NCBI GenBank assembly: GCA_030035585.1 | Contig: CM057482.1 | Span: 61,880,828 to 61,944,827 of the forward strand | Length of the DNA stretch: 64,000 nt | Reading direction: 5' to 3' | Source of the DNA: Dugong dugon | Taxonomy: Eukaryota; Chordata; Mammalia; Sirenia; Dugongidae | Part shown: piece after piece, positions 37,801 through 51,273 of the stretch | Position numbering within the stretch: the first letter of the stretch is position 1 | How the letters are laid out: each line of letters begins with the position of its first letter | Made by a program: the position numbers and the translations under genes | Notes under the pieces: model-generated | What the model saw: the letters and a program-made list of their open reading frames with translations, nothing else | Database searches by the model: none | Told to the model about the DNA's origin: nothing

Positions 37801-38288
37801 GAAAGCCACCAGGAATGCTGGAAAGCCTGAACGGCTAAAACTAGTTGAAAGGGAAAAAAGTCTTAGGCTTTATCCATGTAGACAATGCACAGGCAACGTT
37901 CTTAGGCATGTAACACAGAGGGACTTTCAAACACAGAAAGTGAATCGTGCTCCGTTCCTCCCCCGACTGAGAGCAACAAGCTCTTGTTTTCCCTTTCAGG
38001 CAGGGAAGAAGCTACATGCTGGTGTTAAGCACACAAGCTTTAGTTAGCAAAACTGAACTTCTTCTGCTGTCCTCTAGCTGAAGGCAGATAATCTACCTGT
38101 TTGGCTTTGAAAGCCAGTAGTACCTTCTTTCCTGATAGGCAAAATTCCCTTTGAAAACCAGGAGATTCAAACACTTGCTAGGCCTGCACTCTCCAGCCTT
38201 CTCCCAAGCAGGGAACATTGGAGAAAGCAGCTTGTGCTGGCCGGACACTCTCTTCTAACAAAGCTGAAAACTTAAGTAGATTCAGTTA
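34870..38288 (+). repeat. Five monomers B-C-A-B-C, partial third copy of the 13-mer start
   Basis: Starts are 34870 B, 35554 C, 36238 A, 36921 B and 37605 C. The first part matches the beginning of the 13-mer (25981) to about 35783. From there it fits the inner part of the block better (28717-31451, spacing 6837), including 'cagaaagccacc' near 37799, also seen near 22074 and 30963. Monomer 37605 contains a B-type tract (see findings). Confidence 0.85.
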
Positions 38289-41022
38289 AGCAGCTTGAGG
38301 GAAACGCTAAGTTTTGGTTTCTCTTTCATCTTGTGAAAGGGGAACTTAAACCTACTGCTAACAAATTTTCTACACAGGAGAACTAGGGTTTTGCCTCCTT
38401 CGCGTTCCAGAACGGGAGAAACGCGGTTTCTCTTCTCCTTTGGCGATACCGTCTGTAAAGCGGTATTCTCAGCCGCGCAGCCCAGAATACCTCCCGGAAT
38501 GCTAGAAAGCCTCACCGGCTTCAACTGCTTGAAAGGGAGAAACGTCATACGCTTTATCAAAGTAGACAATGCACAGGATCTGTCTTAGGCATGTAACACA
38601 GAGGGACTTTCAAACACAGAAAGTGAATCGTGCCTCGTTCATCCCCAGACTGAGAGCAACAATCTCTTGCTTTCCCTTTCAGGCAGGGAAGAAGCTACAT
38701 GCTGGTGTTAAGCACACAAGCTTTAGTTAGCAAAACTGAACCTCTTCTGCTGTCCTCTAGCTGAAGGCAGACAATCTACCTGTTTGGCTTTGAAAGCCAA
38801 TACTACCTTCATTCCTGGTAGGCAAACTTCCCTTTGAAAACCAGGGGATTCAAATACGTGCTAGACCTGCACTCTCCAGCCTTCTCCCAAGCAGGGAACA
38901 TTGGAGAAAGTAGCTTGTGCTGTGCGGACACTGTCTCCTAACAAAACTGAAAACTTAAGTAGATTCAGTTAAGCAGCTTGAAGGAGAACGCTGTCCTTTG
39001 CTTTCTCTTTCACATGGTGAATAGGGAACTTAAACCTACTGCTACCAAAATTTTTACTCAGGGGAACTACGGTTTTGCATCCCTCGCTTTCCAGAATGGG
39101 AGAAACGCGGTTTCTCTTCTCCTTTAGCGATACCGTGGTAAAGCCCTATTCTCATCTACGTAGCACAGAATGCCTCCCGGAATGCTAGAAAGCCTGAACG
39201 GCTTCAACTAGTTGAAAGGGAAAAAAGTCTTAGGCTTTATCCAGGTAGACAATGCACAGGCAACGTTCTTAGGCATGTAACACAGAGGGACTTTCAAACA
39301 CAGAAAGTGAATTGTGCTCCGTTCATCCCCAGGCTGAGAGCAACAAGCTCATGCTTTCTCTTTCAGGCAGGGAAGAAGCTACATGCTGGTGTTAAGCACA
39401 CAAGCTTTAGTTAGCAAAACTGAACCTCTTCTGCTGTCCTCTAGCTGAAGGCAGACAATCTACCTGTTTGGCTTTGAAAGCCAGTAGTACCTTCTTTCCT
39501 GATAGGCAAAATTCCCTTTGAAAACCAGGGGATTCAAACACTTGCTAGGCCTGCACTCTCCAGCCTTCTCCCAAGCAGGGAACATTGGAGAAAGCAGCTT
39601 GTGCTGGCCGGACACTCTCTTCTAACAAAGCTGAAAACTTAAGTAGATTCAGTTAAGCAGCTTGAGGGAAACGCTAGGTTTTGGTTTCTCTTTCATCTTG
39701 TGAAAGGGGAACTTAAACCTACTGCTAACAAATTTTCTACACAGGAGAACTAGGGTTTTGCCTCCTTCGCGTTCCAGAACGGGAGAAACGCGGTTTCTCT
39801 TCTCCTTTGGCGATACCGTCTGTAAAGCGGTATTCTCAGCCGCGCAGCCCAGAATACCTCCCGGAATGCTAGAAAGCCTCACCGGCTTCAACTGCTTGAA
39901 AGGGAGAAACGTCATACGCTTTATCAAAGTAGACAATGCACAGGATCTGTCTTAGGCATCTAACACAGAGGGACTTTCAAACACAGAAAGTGAATCGTGC
40001 TCCGTTCATCCCCAGACTGAGAGCAACAATCTCTTGCTTTCCCTTTCAGTCAGGGAAGAAGCTACATGCTGGTGTTAAGCACACAAGCTTTAGTTAGCAA
40101 AACTGAACCTCTTCTGCTGTCCTCTAGCTGAAGGCAGACAATCTACCTGTTTGGCTTTGAAAGCCAGTAGTACCTTCTTTCCTGATAGGCAAAATTCCCT
40201 TTGAAAACCAGGGGATTCAAATACTTGCTAGGCCTGCACTCTCCAGCCTTTTCCCAAACAGGGAACATTGGAGATAGCAGCTTGTGCTGGCCGGACACTT
40301 TCTTCTAACAAAACTGAAAACTTAAGTAGATTCAGTTAAGCAGCTTGAGGGAAACGCTAAGTTTTGGTTTCTCTTTCATGTTGTGAAAGGGGAACTTAAA
40401 CCTATTGCTAACAAAGTTTTTACTCAGGAGAACTAGGGTTTTGCCTCCTTCGCGTTCCAGAACGGGAGAAACGCGGTTTCTCTTCTCCTTCGGCGATACC
40501 GTCCGTAAAGCCCTATTCTCAGCTACGCAGCACAGAATGCCACCAGGAATGCTGGAAAGCCTGAACGGCTACAACTAGTTGAAAGGGAAAAAAGTCTTAG
40601 GCTGTATCCAGGTAGACAAAGCACAGGCAACGTTCTTAGGCATGTAACACAGAGGGACTTTCAAACACAGAAAGTGAATCGTGCTCCGTTCCTCCCCAGG
40701 CTGAGAGCAACAAGCTCATGCTTTCTCTTTCAGGCAGGGAAGAAGCTACATGCTGGTGTTAAGCACACAAGCTTTAGTTAGCAAAACTGAACCTCTTCTG
40801 CTGTCCTCTAGCTGAAGGCAGACAATCTACCTGTTTGGCTTTGAAAGCCAGTAGTACCTTCTTTCCTGATAGGCAAAATTCCCTTTGAAAACCATGAGAT
40901 TCAAACACTTGCTAGGCCTGCACTCTCCAGCCTTCTCCCAAGCAGGGAACATTGGAGAAAGCAGCTTGTGCTGGCCGGACACTCTCTTCTAACAAAGCTG
41001 AAAACTTAAGTAGATTCAGTTA
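38289..41022 (+). repeat. 4-monomer HOR A-(B/C)-(A/B)-C, copy 1 (2734 bp)
   Basis: Starts are 38289 A, 38972 B/C hybrid, 39656 A/B hybrid and 40339 C. This equals the 4-mer of 1-2734 in length but not in content: the two middle monomers are fusions. Private marks shared with the next copy at +2734 are a T at 38635, an A at 38865, 'gacactgtctcc' near 38929 and a G at 39677. A private 'accatgagat' near 40892 is in this copy only. Confidence 0.9.
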
Positions 41023-43756
41023 AGCAGCTTGAGGGAAACGCTAAGTTTTGGTTTCTCTTTCATCTTGTGAAAGGGGAACTTAAACCTACTGCTAACAAAT
41101 TTTCTACACAGGAGAACTAGGGTTTTGCCTCCTTCGCGTTCCAGAACGGGAGAAACGCGGTTTCTCTTCTCCTTTGGCGATACCGTCTGTAAAGCGGTAT
41201 TCTCAGCCGCGCAGCCCAGAATACCTCCCGGAATGCTAGAAAGCCTCACCGGCTTCAACTGCTTGAAAGGGAGAAACGTCATACGCTTTATCAAAGTAGA
41301 CAATGCACAGGATCTGTCTTAGGCATGTAACACAGAGGGACTTTCAAACACAGAAAGTGAATCGTGCCTCGTTCATCCCCAGACTGAGAGCAACAATCTC
41401 TTGCTTTCCCTTTCAGGCAGGGAAGAAGCTACATGCTGGTGTTAAGCACACAAGCTTTAGTTAGCAAAACTGAACCTCTTCTGCTGTCCTCTAGCTGAAG
41501 GCAGACAATCTACCTGTTTGGCTTTGAAAGCCAATACTACCTTCATTCCTGGTAGGCAAACTTCCCTTTGAAAACCAGGGGATTCAAATACGTGCTAGAC
41601 CTGCACTCTCCAGCCTTCTCCCAAGCAGGGAACATTGGAGAAAGTAGCTTGTGCTGTGCGGACACTGTCTCCTAACAAAACTGAAAACTTAAGTAGATTC
41701 AGTTAAGCAGCTTGAAGGAGAACGCTGTCCTTTGCTTTCTCTTTCACATGGTGAATAGGGAACTTAAACCTACTGCTACCAAAATTTTTACTCAGGGGAA
41801 CTACGGTTTTGCATCCCTCGCTTTCCAGAACGGGAGAAACGCGGTTTCTCTTCTCCTTTAGCGATACCGTGGTAAAGCCCTATTCTCATCTACGTAGCAC
41901 AGAATGCCTCCCGGAATGCTAGAAAGCCTGAACGGCTTCAACTAGTTGAAAGGGAAAAAAGTCTTAGGCTTTATCCAGGTAGACAATGCACAGGCAACGT
42001 TCTTAGGCATGTAACACAGAGGGACTTTCAAACACAGAAAGTGAATTGTGCTCCGTTCATCCCCAGGCTGAGAGCAACAAGCTCATGCTTTCTCTTTCAG
42101 GCAGGGAAGAAGCTACATGCTGGTGTTAAGCACACAAGCTTTAGTTAGCAAAACTGAACCTCTTCTGCTGTCCTCTAGCTGAAGGCAGACAATCTACCTG
42201 TTTGGCTTTGAAAGCCAGTAGTACCTTCTTTCCTGATAGGCAAAATTCCCTTTGAAAACCAGGGGATTCAAACACTTGCTAGGCCTGCACTCTCCAGCCT
42301 TCTCCCAAGCAGGGAACATTGGAGAAAGCAGCTTGTGCTGGCCGGACACTCTCTTCTAACAAAGCTGAAAACTTAAGTAGATTCAGTTAAGCAGCTTGAG
42401 GGAAACGCTAGGTTTTTGTTTCTCTTTCATCTTGTGAAAGGGGAACTTAAACCTACTGCTAACAAATTTTCTACACAGGAGAACTAGGGTTTTGCCTCCT
42501 TCGCGTTCCAGAACGGGAGAAACGCGGTTTCTCTTCTCCTTTGGCGATACCGTCTGTAAAGCGGTATTCTCAGCCGCGCAGCCCAGAATACCTCCCGGAA
42601 TGCTAGAAAGCCTCACCGGCTTCAACTGCTTGAAAGGGAGAAACGTCATACGCTTTATCAAAGTAGACAATGCACAGGATCTGTCTTAGGCATCTAACAC
42701 AGAGGGACTTTCAAACACAGAAAGTGAATCGTGCTCCGTTCATCCCCAGACTGAGAGCAACAATCTCTTGCTTTCCCTTTCAGTCAGGGAAGAAGCTACA
42801 TGCTGGTGTTAAGCACACAAGCTTTAGTTAGCAAAACTGAACCTCTTCTGCTGTCCTCTAGCTGAAGGCAGACAATCTACCTGTTTGGCTTTGAAAGCCA
42901 GTAGTACCTTCTTTCCTGATAGGCAAAATTCCCTTTGAAAACCAGGGGATTCAAATACTTGCTAGGCCTGCACTCTCCAGCCTTTTCCCAAACAGGGAAC
43001 ATTGGAGATAGCAGCTTGTGCTGGCCGGACACTTTCTTCTAACAAAACTGAAAACTTAAGTAGATTCAGTTAAGCAGCTTGAGGGAAACGCTAAGTTTTG
43101 GTTTCTCTTTCATGTTGTGAAAGGGGAACTTAAACCTATTGCTAACAAAGTTTTTACTCAGGAGAACTAGGGTTTTGCCTCCTTCGCGTTCCAGAACGGG
43201 AGAAACGCGGTTTCTCTTCTCCTTCGGCGATACCGTCCGTAAAGCCCTATTCTCAGCTACGCAGCACAGAATGCCACCAGGAATGCTGGAAAGCCTGAAC
43301 GGCTACAACTAGTTGAAAGGGAAAAAAGTCTTAGGCTGTATCCAGGTAGACAAAGCACAGGCAACGTTCTTAGGCATGTAACACAGAGGGACTTTCAAAC
43401 ACAGAAAGTGAATCGTGCTCCGTTCCTCCCCAGGCTGAGAGCAACAAGCTCATGCTTTCTCTTTCAGGCAGGGAAGAAGCTACATGCTGGTGTTAAGCAC
43501 ACAAGCTTTAGTTAGCAAAACTGAACCTCTTCTGCTGTCCTCTAGCTGAAGGCAGACAATCTACCTGTTTGGCTTTGAAAGCCAGTAGTACCTTCTTTCC
43601 TGATAGGCAAAATTCCCTTTGAAAACCAGGGGATTCAAACACTTGCTAGGCCTGCACTCTCCAGCCTTCTCCCAAGCAGGGAACATTGGAGAAAGCAGCT
43701 TGTGCTGGCCGGACACTCTCTTCTAAGAAAACTGAAAACTTAAGTAGATTCAGTTA
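41023..43756 (+). repeat. 4-monomer HOR A-(B/C)-(A/B)-C, copy 2 (2734 bp)
   Basis: Starts are 41023 A, 41706 B/C hybrid, 42390 A/B hybrid and 43073 C. The shared private marks are at 41369, 41599 and 42411. Differences from copy 1 include 'ccagaacggg' near 41825, where most B monomers have 'ccagaatggg', and 'ggtttttgtttc' near 42411. The end of its C monomer ('aagaaaactg') follows the 13-mer type and not copy 1. Confidence 0.9.
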
Positions 43757-45123
43757 AGCAGCTTGAGGGAAACGCTAAGTTTTGGTTTCTCTTTCATCTT
43801 GTGAAAGGGGAACTTAAACCTACTGCTAACAAATTTTCTACTCAGGAGAACTAGGGTTTTGCCTCCTTCGCGTTCCAGAACGGGAGAAACGCGGTTTCTC
43901 TTCTCCTTTGGCGATACCGTCTGTAAAGCGGTATTCTCAGCCGCGCAGCCCAGAATACCTCCCGGAATGCTAGAAAGCCTCACCGGCTTCAACTGCTTGA
44001 AAGGGAGAAACGTCATACGCTTTATCAAAGTAGACAATGCACAGGATCTGTCTTAGGCATGTAACACAGAGGGACTTTCAAACACAGAAAGTGAATCGTG
44101 CCCCGTTCATCCCCAGACTGAGAGCAACAATCTCTTGCTTTCCCTTTCAGGCAGGGAAGAAGCTACATGCTGGTGTTAAGCACACAAGCTTTAGTTAGCA
44201 AAACTGAACCTCTTCTGCTGTCCTCTAGCTGAAGGCAGACAATCTCCCTGTTTGGCTTTGAAAGCCAATACTACCTTCATTCCTGGTAGGCAAACTTCCC
44301 TTTGAAAACCAGGGGATTCAAATACGTGCTAGGCCTGCACTCTCCAGCCTTCTCCCAAGCAGGGAACATTGGAGAAAGTAGCTTGTGCTGTGCGGACACT
44401 TTCTCCTAACAAAACTGAAAACTTAAGTAGATTCAGTTAAGCAGCTTGAAGGAGAACGCTGTCCTTTGCTTTCTCTTTCACATGGTGAATAGGGAACTTA
44501 AACCTACTGCTACCAAAATTTTTACTCAGGGGAACTACGGTTTTGCATCCCTCGCTTTCCAGAATGGGAGAAACGCGGTTTCTCTTCTCCTTTAGCGATA
44601 CCGTGGTAAAGCCCTATTCTCATCTACGCAGCACAGAATGCCTCCCGAAATGCTAGAAAGCCTGAACGGCTTCAACTAGTTGAAAGGGAAAAAAGTCTTA
44701 GGCTTTATCCAGGTAGACAATGCACAGGCAACGTTCTTAGGCATGTAACACAGAGGGACTTTCAAACACAGAAAGTGAATCGTGCTCCGTTCATCCCCAG
44801 ACTGAGAGCAACAAGCTCTTGTTTTCCCTTTCAGGCAGGGAAGAAGCTACATGCTGGTGTTAAGCACACAAGCTTTAGTTAGCAAAACTGAACCTCTTCT
44901 GCTGTCCTCTAGCTGAAGGCAGACAATCTACCTGTTTGGCTTTGAAAGCCAGTAGTACCTTCTTTCCTGATAGGCAAAATTCCCTTTGAAAACCAGGGGA
45001 TTCAAACACTTGCTAGGCCTGCACTCTCCAGCCTTCTCCCAAGCAGGGAACATTGGAGAAAGCAGCTTGTGCTGGCCGGACACTCTCTTCTAACAAAACT
45101 GAAAACTTAAGTAGATTCAGTTA
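43757..45123 (+). repeat. Dimer A-(B/C)
   Basis: Starts are 43757 A and 44440. The second monomer has a class B 5' part ('cacatggtgaat', 'ctacgcagcac', 'ccgaaatgc') and a C-like tail ('gcagacaatc', 'caaacacttgc', 'ctctcttc'), with the switch between about 44830 and 44935. It links the 4-mer zone to the A-B-B' zone. Confidence 0.82.
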
Positions 45124-48100
45124 AGCAGCTTGAGGGAAACGCTAAGTTTTGGTTTCTCTTTCATCTTTTGAAAGGGGAACTTAAACCTACTGCTAACAAA
45201 TTTTCTACTCAGGAGAACTAGGGTTTTGCCTCCTTCGCGTTCCAGAACGGGAGAAACGCGGTTTCTCTTCTCCTTTGGCGATACCGTCTGTAAAGCGGTA
45301 TTCTCAGCCGCGCAGCCCAGAATACCTCCCGGAATGCTAGAAAGCCTCACCGGCTTCAACTGCTTGAAAGGGAGAAACGTCATACGCTTTATCAAAGTAG
45401 ACAATGCACAGGATCTGTCTTAGGCATGTAACACAGAGGGACTTTCAAACACAGAAAGTGAATCGTGCCCCGTTCATCCCCAGACTGAGAGCAACAATCT
45501 CTTGTTTTCCCTTTCAGGCAGGGAAGAAGCTACATGCTGGTGTTAAGCACACAAGCTTTAGTTAGCAAAACTGAACCTCTTCTGCTGTCCTCTAGCTGAA
45601 GGCAGACAATCTACCTGTTTGGCTTTGAAAGCCAATACTACCTTCATTCCTGGTAGGCAAACTTCCCTTTGAAAACCAGGGGATTCAAATACGTGCTAGG
45701 CCTGCACTCTCCAGCCTTCTCCCAAGCAGGGAACATTGGAGATAGGAGCTTGTGCTGTGCGGACACTTTCTCCTAACAAAACTGAAAACTTAAGTAGATT
45801 CAGTTAAGCAGCTTAAAGGAGAACGCTGTCCTTTGCTTTCTCTTTCATATGGTGAATAGGGAACTTAAACCTACTGCTACCAAAATTTTTACTCAGGGGA
45901 ACTACGGTTTTGCATCCCTCGCTTTCCAGAATGGGAGAAACGCGGTTTCTCTTCTCCTTTAGCGATACCGTGGTAAAGCCCTATTCTCATCTACGCAGCA
46001 CAGAATGCCTCCCGAAATGCTAGAAAGCCTGAACGGCTTCAACTAGTTGAAAGGGAAAAAAGTCTTAGGCTTTATCCATGTAGACAATGCACAGGCAACG
46101 TTCTTAGGCATGTAACACAGAGGGACTTTCAAACACAGAAAGTGAATCGTGCTCCGTTCATCCCCAGAGTGAGAGCAACAAGCTCTTGTTTTCCCTTTCA
46201 GGCAGGGAAGAAGCTACATGCTGGTGTTAAGCACACAAGCTTTAGTCAGCAAAACCTAACCTCTTCTGCTATCCTCTAGCTGAAGGCAGACAATCTACCT
46301 GTTTGGCTTTGAAAGCCACTAGTACCTTCATTTGGGTAGGCAAAATTCCCCTTGAAAACCAGGGGATTCAAATACTTGCTAGGCCTGCACTCTCCAGCCT
46401 TCTCCCAAGCAGGGAACATTGGAGAAAGTAGCTTGTGCTGGGCGGACACTTTCTCCTAACAAAACTGAAAACTTAAGTAGATTCAGTTAAGCAGCTTGAA
46501 GGAGAACGCTGTCCTTTGCTTTCTCTTTCACATGGTGAATAGGGAACTTAAACCTACTGCTACCAAAATTTTTACTCAGGGGAACTACGGTTTTGCATCC
46601 CTCGCTTTCCAGAATGGGAGAAACGCGGTTTCTCTTCTCCTTTAGCGATACCGTGGTAAAGCCCTATTCTCATGTACGCAGCACAGAATGCCACCAGGAA
46701 TGCTGGAAAGCCTGAACGGCTACAACTAGTTGAAAGGGAAAAAAGTCTTAGGCTGTATCCAGGTAGACAAAGCACAGGCAACCTTCTTAGGCATGTAACA
46801 CAGAGGGACTTTCAAACACAGAAAGTGAATCGTGCTCCGTTCCTCCCCAGGCTGAGAGCAACAAGCTCATGCTTTCTCTTTCAGGCAGGGAAGAAGCTAC
46901 ATGCTGGTGTTAAGCACACAAGCTTTAGTTAGCAAAACTGAACCTCTTCTGCTGTCCTCTAGCTGAAGGCAGACAATCTACCTGTTTGGCTTTGAAAGCC
47001 AGTAGTACCTTCTTTCCTGATAGGCAAAATTCCCTTTGAAAACCAGGAGATTCAAACACTTGCTAAGCCTGCACTCTCCAGCCTTCTCCCAAGCAGGGAA
47101 CATTGGAGAAAGCAGCTTGTGCTGGCCGGACACTCTCTTCTAACAAAGCTGAAAACTTAAGTAGATTCAGTTAAGCAGCTTGAGGGAAACGCTAAGTTTT
47201 GGTTTCTCTTTCATCTTGTGAAAGGGGAACTTAAACCTACTGCTAACAAATTTTCTACACAGGAGAACTAGGGTTTTGCCTCCTTCGCGTTCCAGAACGG
47301 GAGAAACGCGGTTTCTCTTCTCCTTTGGCGATACCGTCTGTAAAGCGGTATTCTCAGCCGCGCAGCCCAGAATACCTCCCGGAATGCTAGAAAGCCTCAC
47401 CGGCTTCAACTGCTTGAAAGGGAGAAACGTCATACGCTTTATCAAAGTAGACAATGCACAGGATCTGTCTTAGGCATGTAACACAGAGGGACTTTCAAAC
47501 ACAGAAAGTGAATCGTGCCCCGTTCATCCCCAGACTGAGAGCAACAATCTCTTGCTTTCCCTTTCAGGCAGGGAAGAAGCTACATGCTGGTGTTAAGCAC
47601 ACAAGCTTTAGTTAGCAAAACTGAACCTCTTCTGCTGTCCTCTAGCTGAAGGCAGACAATCTACCTGTTTGGCTTTGAAAGCCAATACTACCTTCATTCC
47701 TGGTAGACAAACTTCCCTTTGAAAACCAGGGGATTCAAATACGTGCTAGGCCTGCACTCTCCAGCCTTCTCCCAAGCAGGGAACATTGGAGATAGGAGCT
47801 TGTGCTGGGCGGACACTTTCTCCTAACAAAACTGAAAACTTAAGTAGATTCAGTTAAGCAGCTTAAAGGAGAACGCTGTCCTTTGCTTTCTCTTTCATAT
47901 GGTGAATAGGGAACTTAAACCTACTGCTACCAAAATTTTTACTCAGGGGAACTACGGTTTTGCATCCCTCGCTTTCCAGAATGGGAGAAACGCGGTTTCT
48001 CTTCTCCTTTAGCGATACCGTGGTAAAGCCCTATTCTCATCTACGCAGCACAGAATGCCTCCCGAAATGCTAGAAAGCCTGAACGGCTTCAACTAGTTGA

Positions 48101-51100
48101 AAGGGAAAAAAGTCTTAGGCTTTATCCATGTAGACAATGCACAGGCAACGTTCTTAGGCATGTAACACAGAGGGACTTTCAAACACAGAAAGTGAATCGT
48201 GCTCCGTTCATCCCCAGACTGAGAGCAACAAGCTCTTGTTTTCCCTTTCAGGCAGGGAAGAAGCTACATGCTGGTGTTAAGCACACAAGCTTTAGTCAGC
48301 AAAACCTAACCTCTTCTGCTATCCTCTAGCTGAAGGCAGACAATCTACCTGTTTGGCTTTGAAAGCCACTAGTACCTTCATTTGGGTAGGCAAAATTCCC
48401 CTTGACAACCAGGGGATTCAAATACTTGCTAGGCCTGCACTCTCCAGCCTTCTCCCAAGCAGGGAACATTGGAGAAAGTAGCTTGTGCTGGGCGGACACT
48501 TTCTCCTAACAAAACTGAAAACTTAAGTAGATTCAGTTAAGCAGCTTGAAGGAGAACGCTGTCCTTTGCTTTCTCTTTCACATGGTGAATAGGGAACTTA
48601 AAACTACTGCTACCAAAATTTTTACTCAGGGGAACTACGGTTTTGCATCCCTCGCTTTCCAGAATGGGAGAAACGCGGTTTCTCTTCTCCTTTAGCGATA
48701 CCGTGGTAAAGCCCTATTCTCATGTACGCAGCGCAGAATGCCACCAGGAATGCTGGAAAGCCTGAACGGCTACAACTAGTTGAAAGGGAAAAAAGTCTTA
48801 GGCTGTATCCAGGTAGACAAAGCACAGGCAACCTTCTTAGGCATGTAACACAGAGGGACTTTCAAACACAGAAAGTGAATCGTGCTCCGTTCCTCCCCAG
48901 GCTGAGAGCAACAAGCTCATGCTTTCTCTTTCAGGCAGGGAAGAAGCTACATGCTGGTGTTAAGCACACAAGCTTTAGTTAGCAAAACTGAACCTCTTCT
49001 GCTGTCCTCTAGCTGAAGGCAGACAATCTACCTGTTTGGCTTTGAAAGCCAGTAGTACCTTCTTTCCTGATAGGCAAAATTCCCTTTGAAAACCAGGAGA
49101 TTCAAACACTTGCTAGGCCTGCACTCTCCAGCCTTCTCCCAAGCAGGGAACATTGGAGAAAGCAGCTTGTGCTGGCCGGACACTCTCTTCTAACAAAGCT
49201 GAAAACTTAAGTAGATTCAGTTAAGCAGCTTGAGGGAAACGCTAAGTTTTGGTTTCTCTTTCATCTTGTGAAAGGGGAACTTAAACCTACTGCTAACAAA
49301 TTTTCTACTCAGGAGAACTAGGGTTTTGCCTCCTTCGCGTTCCAGAACGGGAGAAACGCGGTTTCTCTTCTCCTTTGGCGATACCGTCTGTAAAGCGGTA
49401 TTCTCAGCCGCGCAGCCCAGAATACCTCCCGGAATGCTAGAAAGCCTCACCGGCTTCAACTGCTTGAAAGGGAGAAACGTCATACGCTTTATCAAAGTAG
49501 ACAATGCACAGGATCTGTCTTAGGCATGTAACACAGAGGGACTTTCAAACACAGAAAGTGAATCGTGCCCCGTTCATCCCCAGACTGAGAGCAACAATCT
49601 CTTGCTTTCCCTTTCAGGCAGGGAAGAAGCTACATGCTGGTGTTAAGCACACAAGCTTTAGTTAGCAAAACTGAACCTCTTCTGCTGTCCTCTAGCTGAA
49701 GGCAGACAATCTACCTGTTTGGCTTTGAAAGCCAATACTACCTTCATTCCTGGTAGACAAACTTCCCTTTGAAAACCAGGGGATTCAAATACGTGCTAGG
49801 CCTGCACTCTCCAGCCTTCTCCCAAGCAGGGAACATTGGAGATAGGAGCTTGTGCTGGGCGGACACTTTCTCCTAACAAAACTGAAAACTTAAGTAGATT
49901 CAGTTAAGCAGCTTAAAGGAGAACGCTGTCCTTTGCTTTCTCTTTCATATGGTGAATAGGGAACTTAAACCTACTGCTACCAAAATTTTTACTCAGGGGA
50001 ACTACGGTTTTGCATCCCTCGCTTTCCAGAATGGGAGAAACGCGGTTTCTCTTCTCCTTTAGCGATACCGTGGTAAAGCCCTATTCTCATCTACGCAGCA
50101 CAGAATGCCTCCCGAAATGCTAGAAAGACTGAACGGCTTCAACTAGTTGAAAGGGAAAAAAGTCTTAGGCTTTATCCATGTAGACAATGCACAGGCAACG
50201 TTCTTAGGCATGTAACACAGAGGGACTTTCAAACACAGAAGGTGAATCGTGCTCCGTTCATCCCCAGACTGAGAGCAACAAGCTCTTGTTTTCCCTTTCA
50301 GGCAGGGAAGAAGCTACATGCTGGTGTTAAGCACACAAGCTTTAGTCAGCAAAACCTAACCTCTTCTGCTATCCTCTAGCTGAAGGCAGACAATCTACCT
50401 GTTTGGCTTTGAAAGCCACTAGTACCTTCATTTGGGTAGGCAAAATTCCCCTTGACAACCAGGGGATTCAAATACTTGCTAGGCCTGCACTCTCCAGCCT
50501 TCTCCCAAGCAGGGAACATTGGAGAAAGTAGCTTGTGCTGGGCGGACACTTTCTCCTAACAAAACTGAAAACTTAAGTAGATTCAGTTAAGCAGCTTGAA
50601 GGAGAACGCTGTCCTTTGCTTTCTCTTTCACATGGTGAATAGGGAACTTAAAACTACTGCTACCAAAATTTTTACTCAGGGGAACTACGGTTTTGCATCC
50701 CTCGCTTTCCAGAATGGGAGAAACGCGGTTTCTCTTCTCCTTTAGCGATACCGTGGTAAAGCCCTATTCTCATGTACGCAGCGCAGAATGCCACCAGGAA
50801 TGCTGGAAAGCCTGAACGGCTACAACTAGTTGAAAGGGAAAAAAGTCTTAGGCTGTATCCAGGTAGACAAAGCACAGGCAACGTTCTTAGGCATGTAACA
50901 CAGAGGGACTTTCAAACACAGAAGGTGAATCGTGCTCCGTTCATCCCCAGACTGAGAGCAACAAGCTCTTGTTTTCCCTTTCAGGCAGGGAAGAAGCTAC
51001 ATGCTGGTGTTAAGCACACAAGCTTTAGTTAGCAAAACTGAACTTCTTCTGCTGTCCTCTAGCTGAAGGCAGATAATCTACCTGTTTGGCTTTGAAAGCC

Positions 51101-51273
51101 AGTAGTACCTTCTTTCCTGATAGGCAAAATTCCCTTTGAAAACCAGGGGATTCAAATACTTGCTAGGCCTGCACTCTCCAGCCTTTTCCCAAACAGGGAA
51201 CATTGGAGATAGCAGCTTGTGCTGGCCGGACACTTTCTTCTAACAAAACTGAAAACTTAAGTAGATTCAGTTA
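45124..51273 (+). repeat. Three copies of the 3-monomer HOR A-B-(B'/C) (2050 bp each)
   Basis: Starts are 45124/45807/46490, 47174/47857/48540 and 49224/49907/50590. The middle B has 'cttaaaggag', 'catatggtg' and the 'catttgggtagg' tail. The third monomer is class B to 'catgtacgcag', then class C from 'atgccaccagg' on. Its junction falls within the shared 18 bases 46675-46692. The unit is one base shorter than the A-(B/B')-C trimer because the B tail has lost one base. In the third copy the last monomer (50590) switches back to a B-type 3' part near 50882. Confidence 0.9.
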
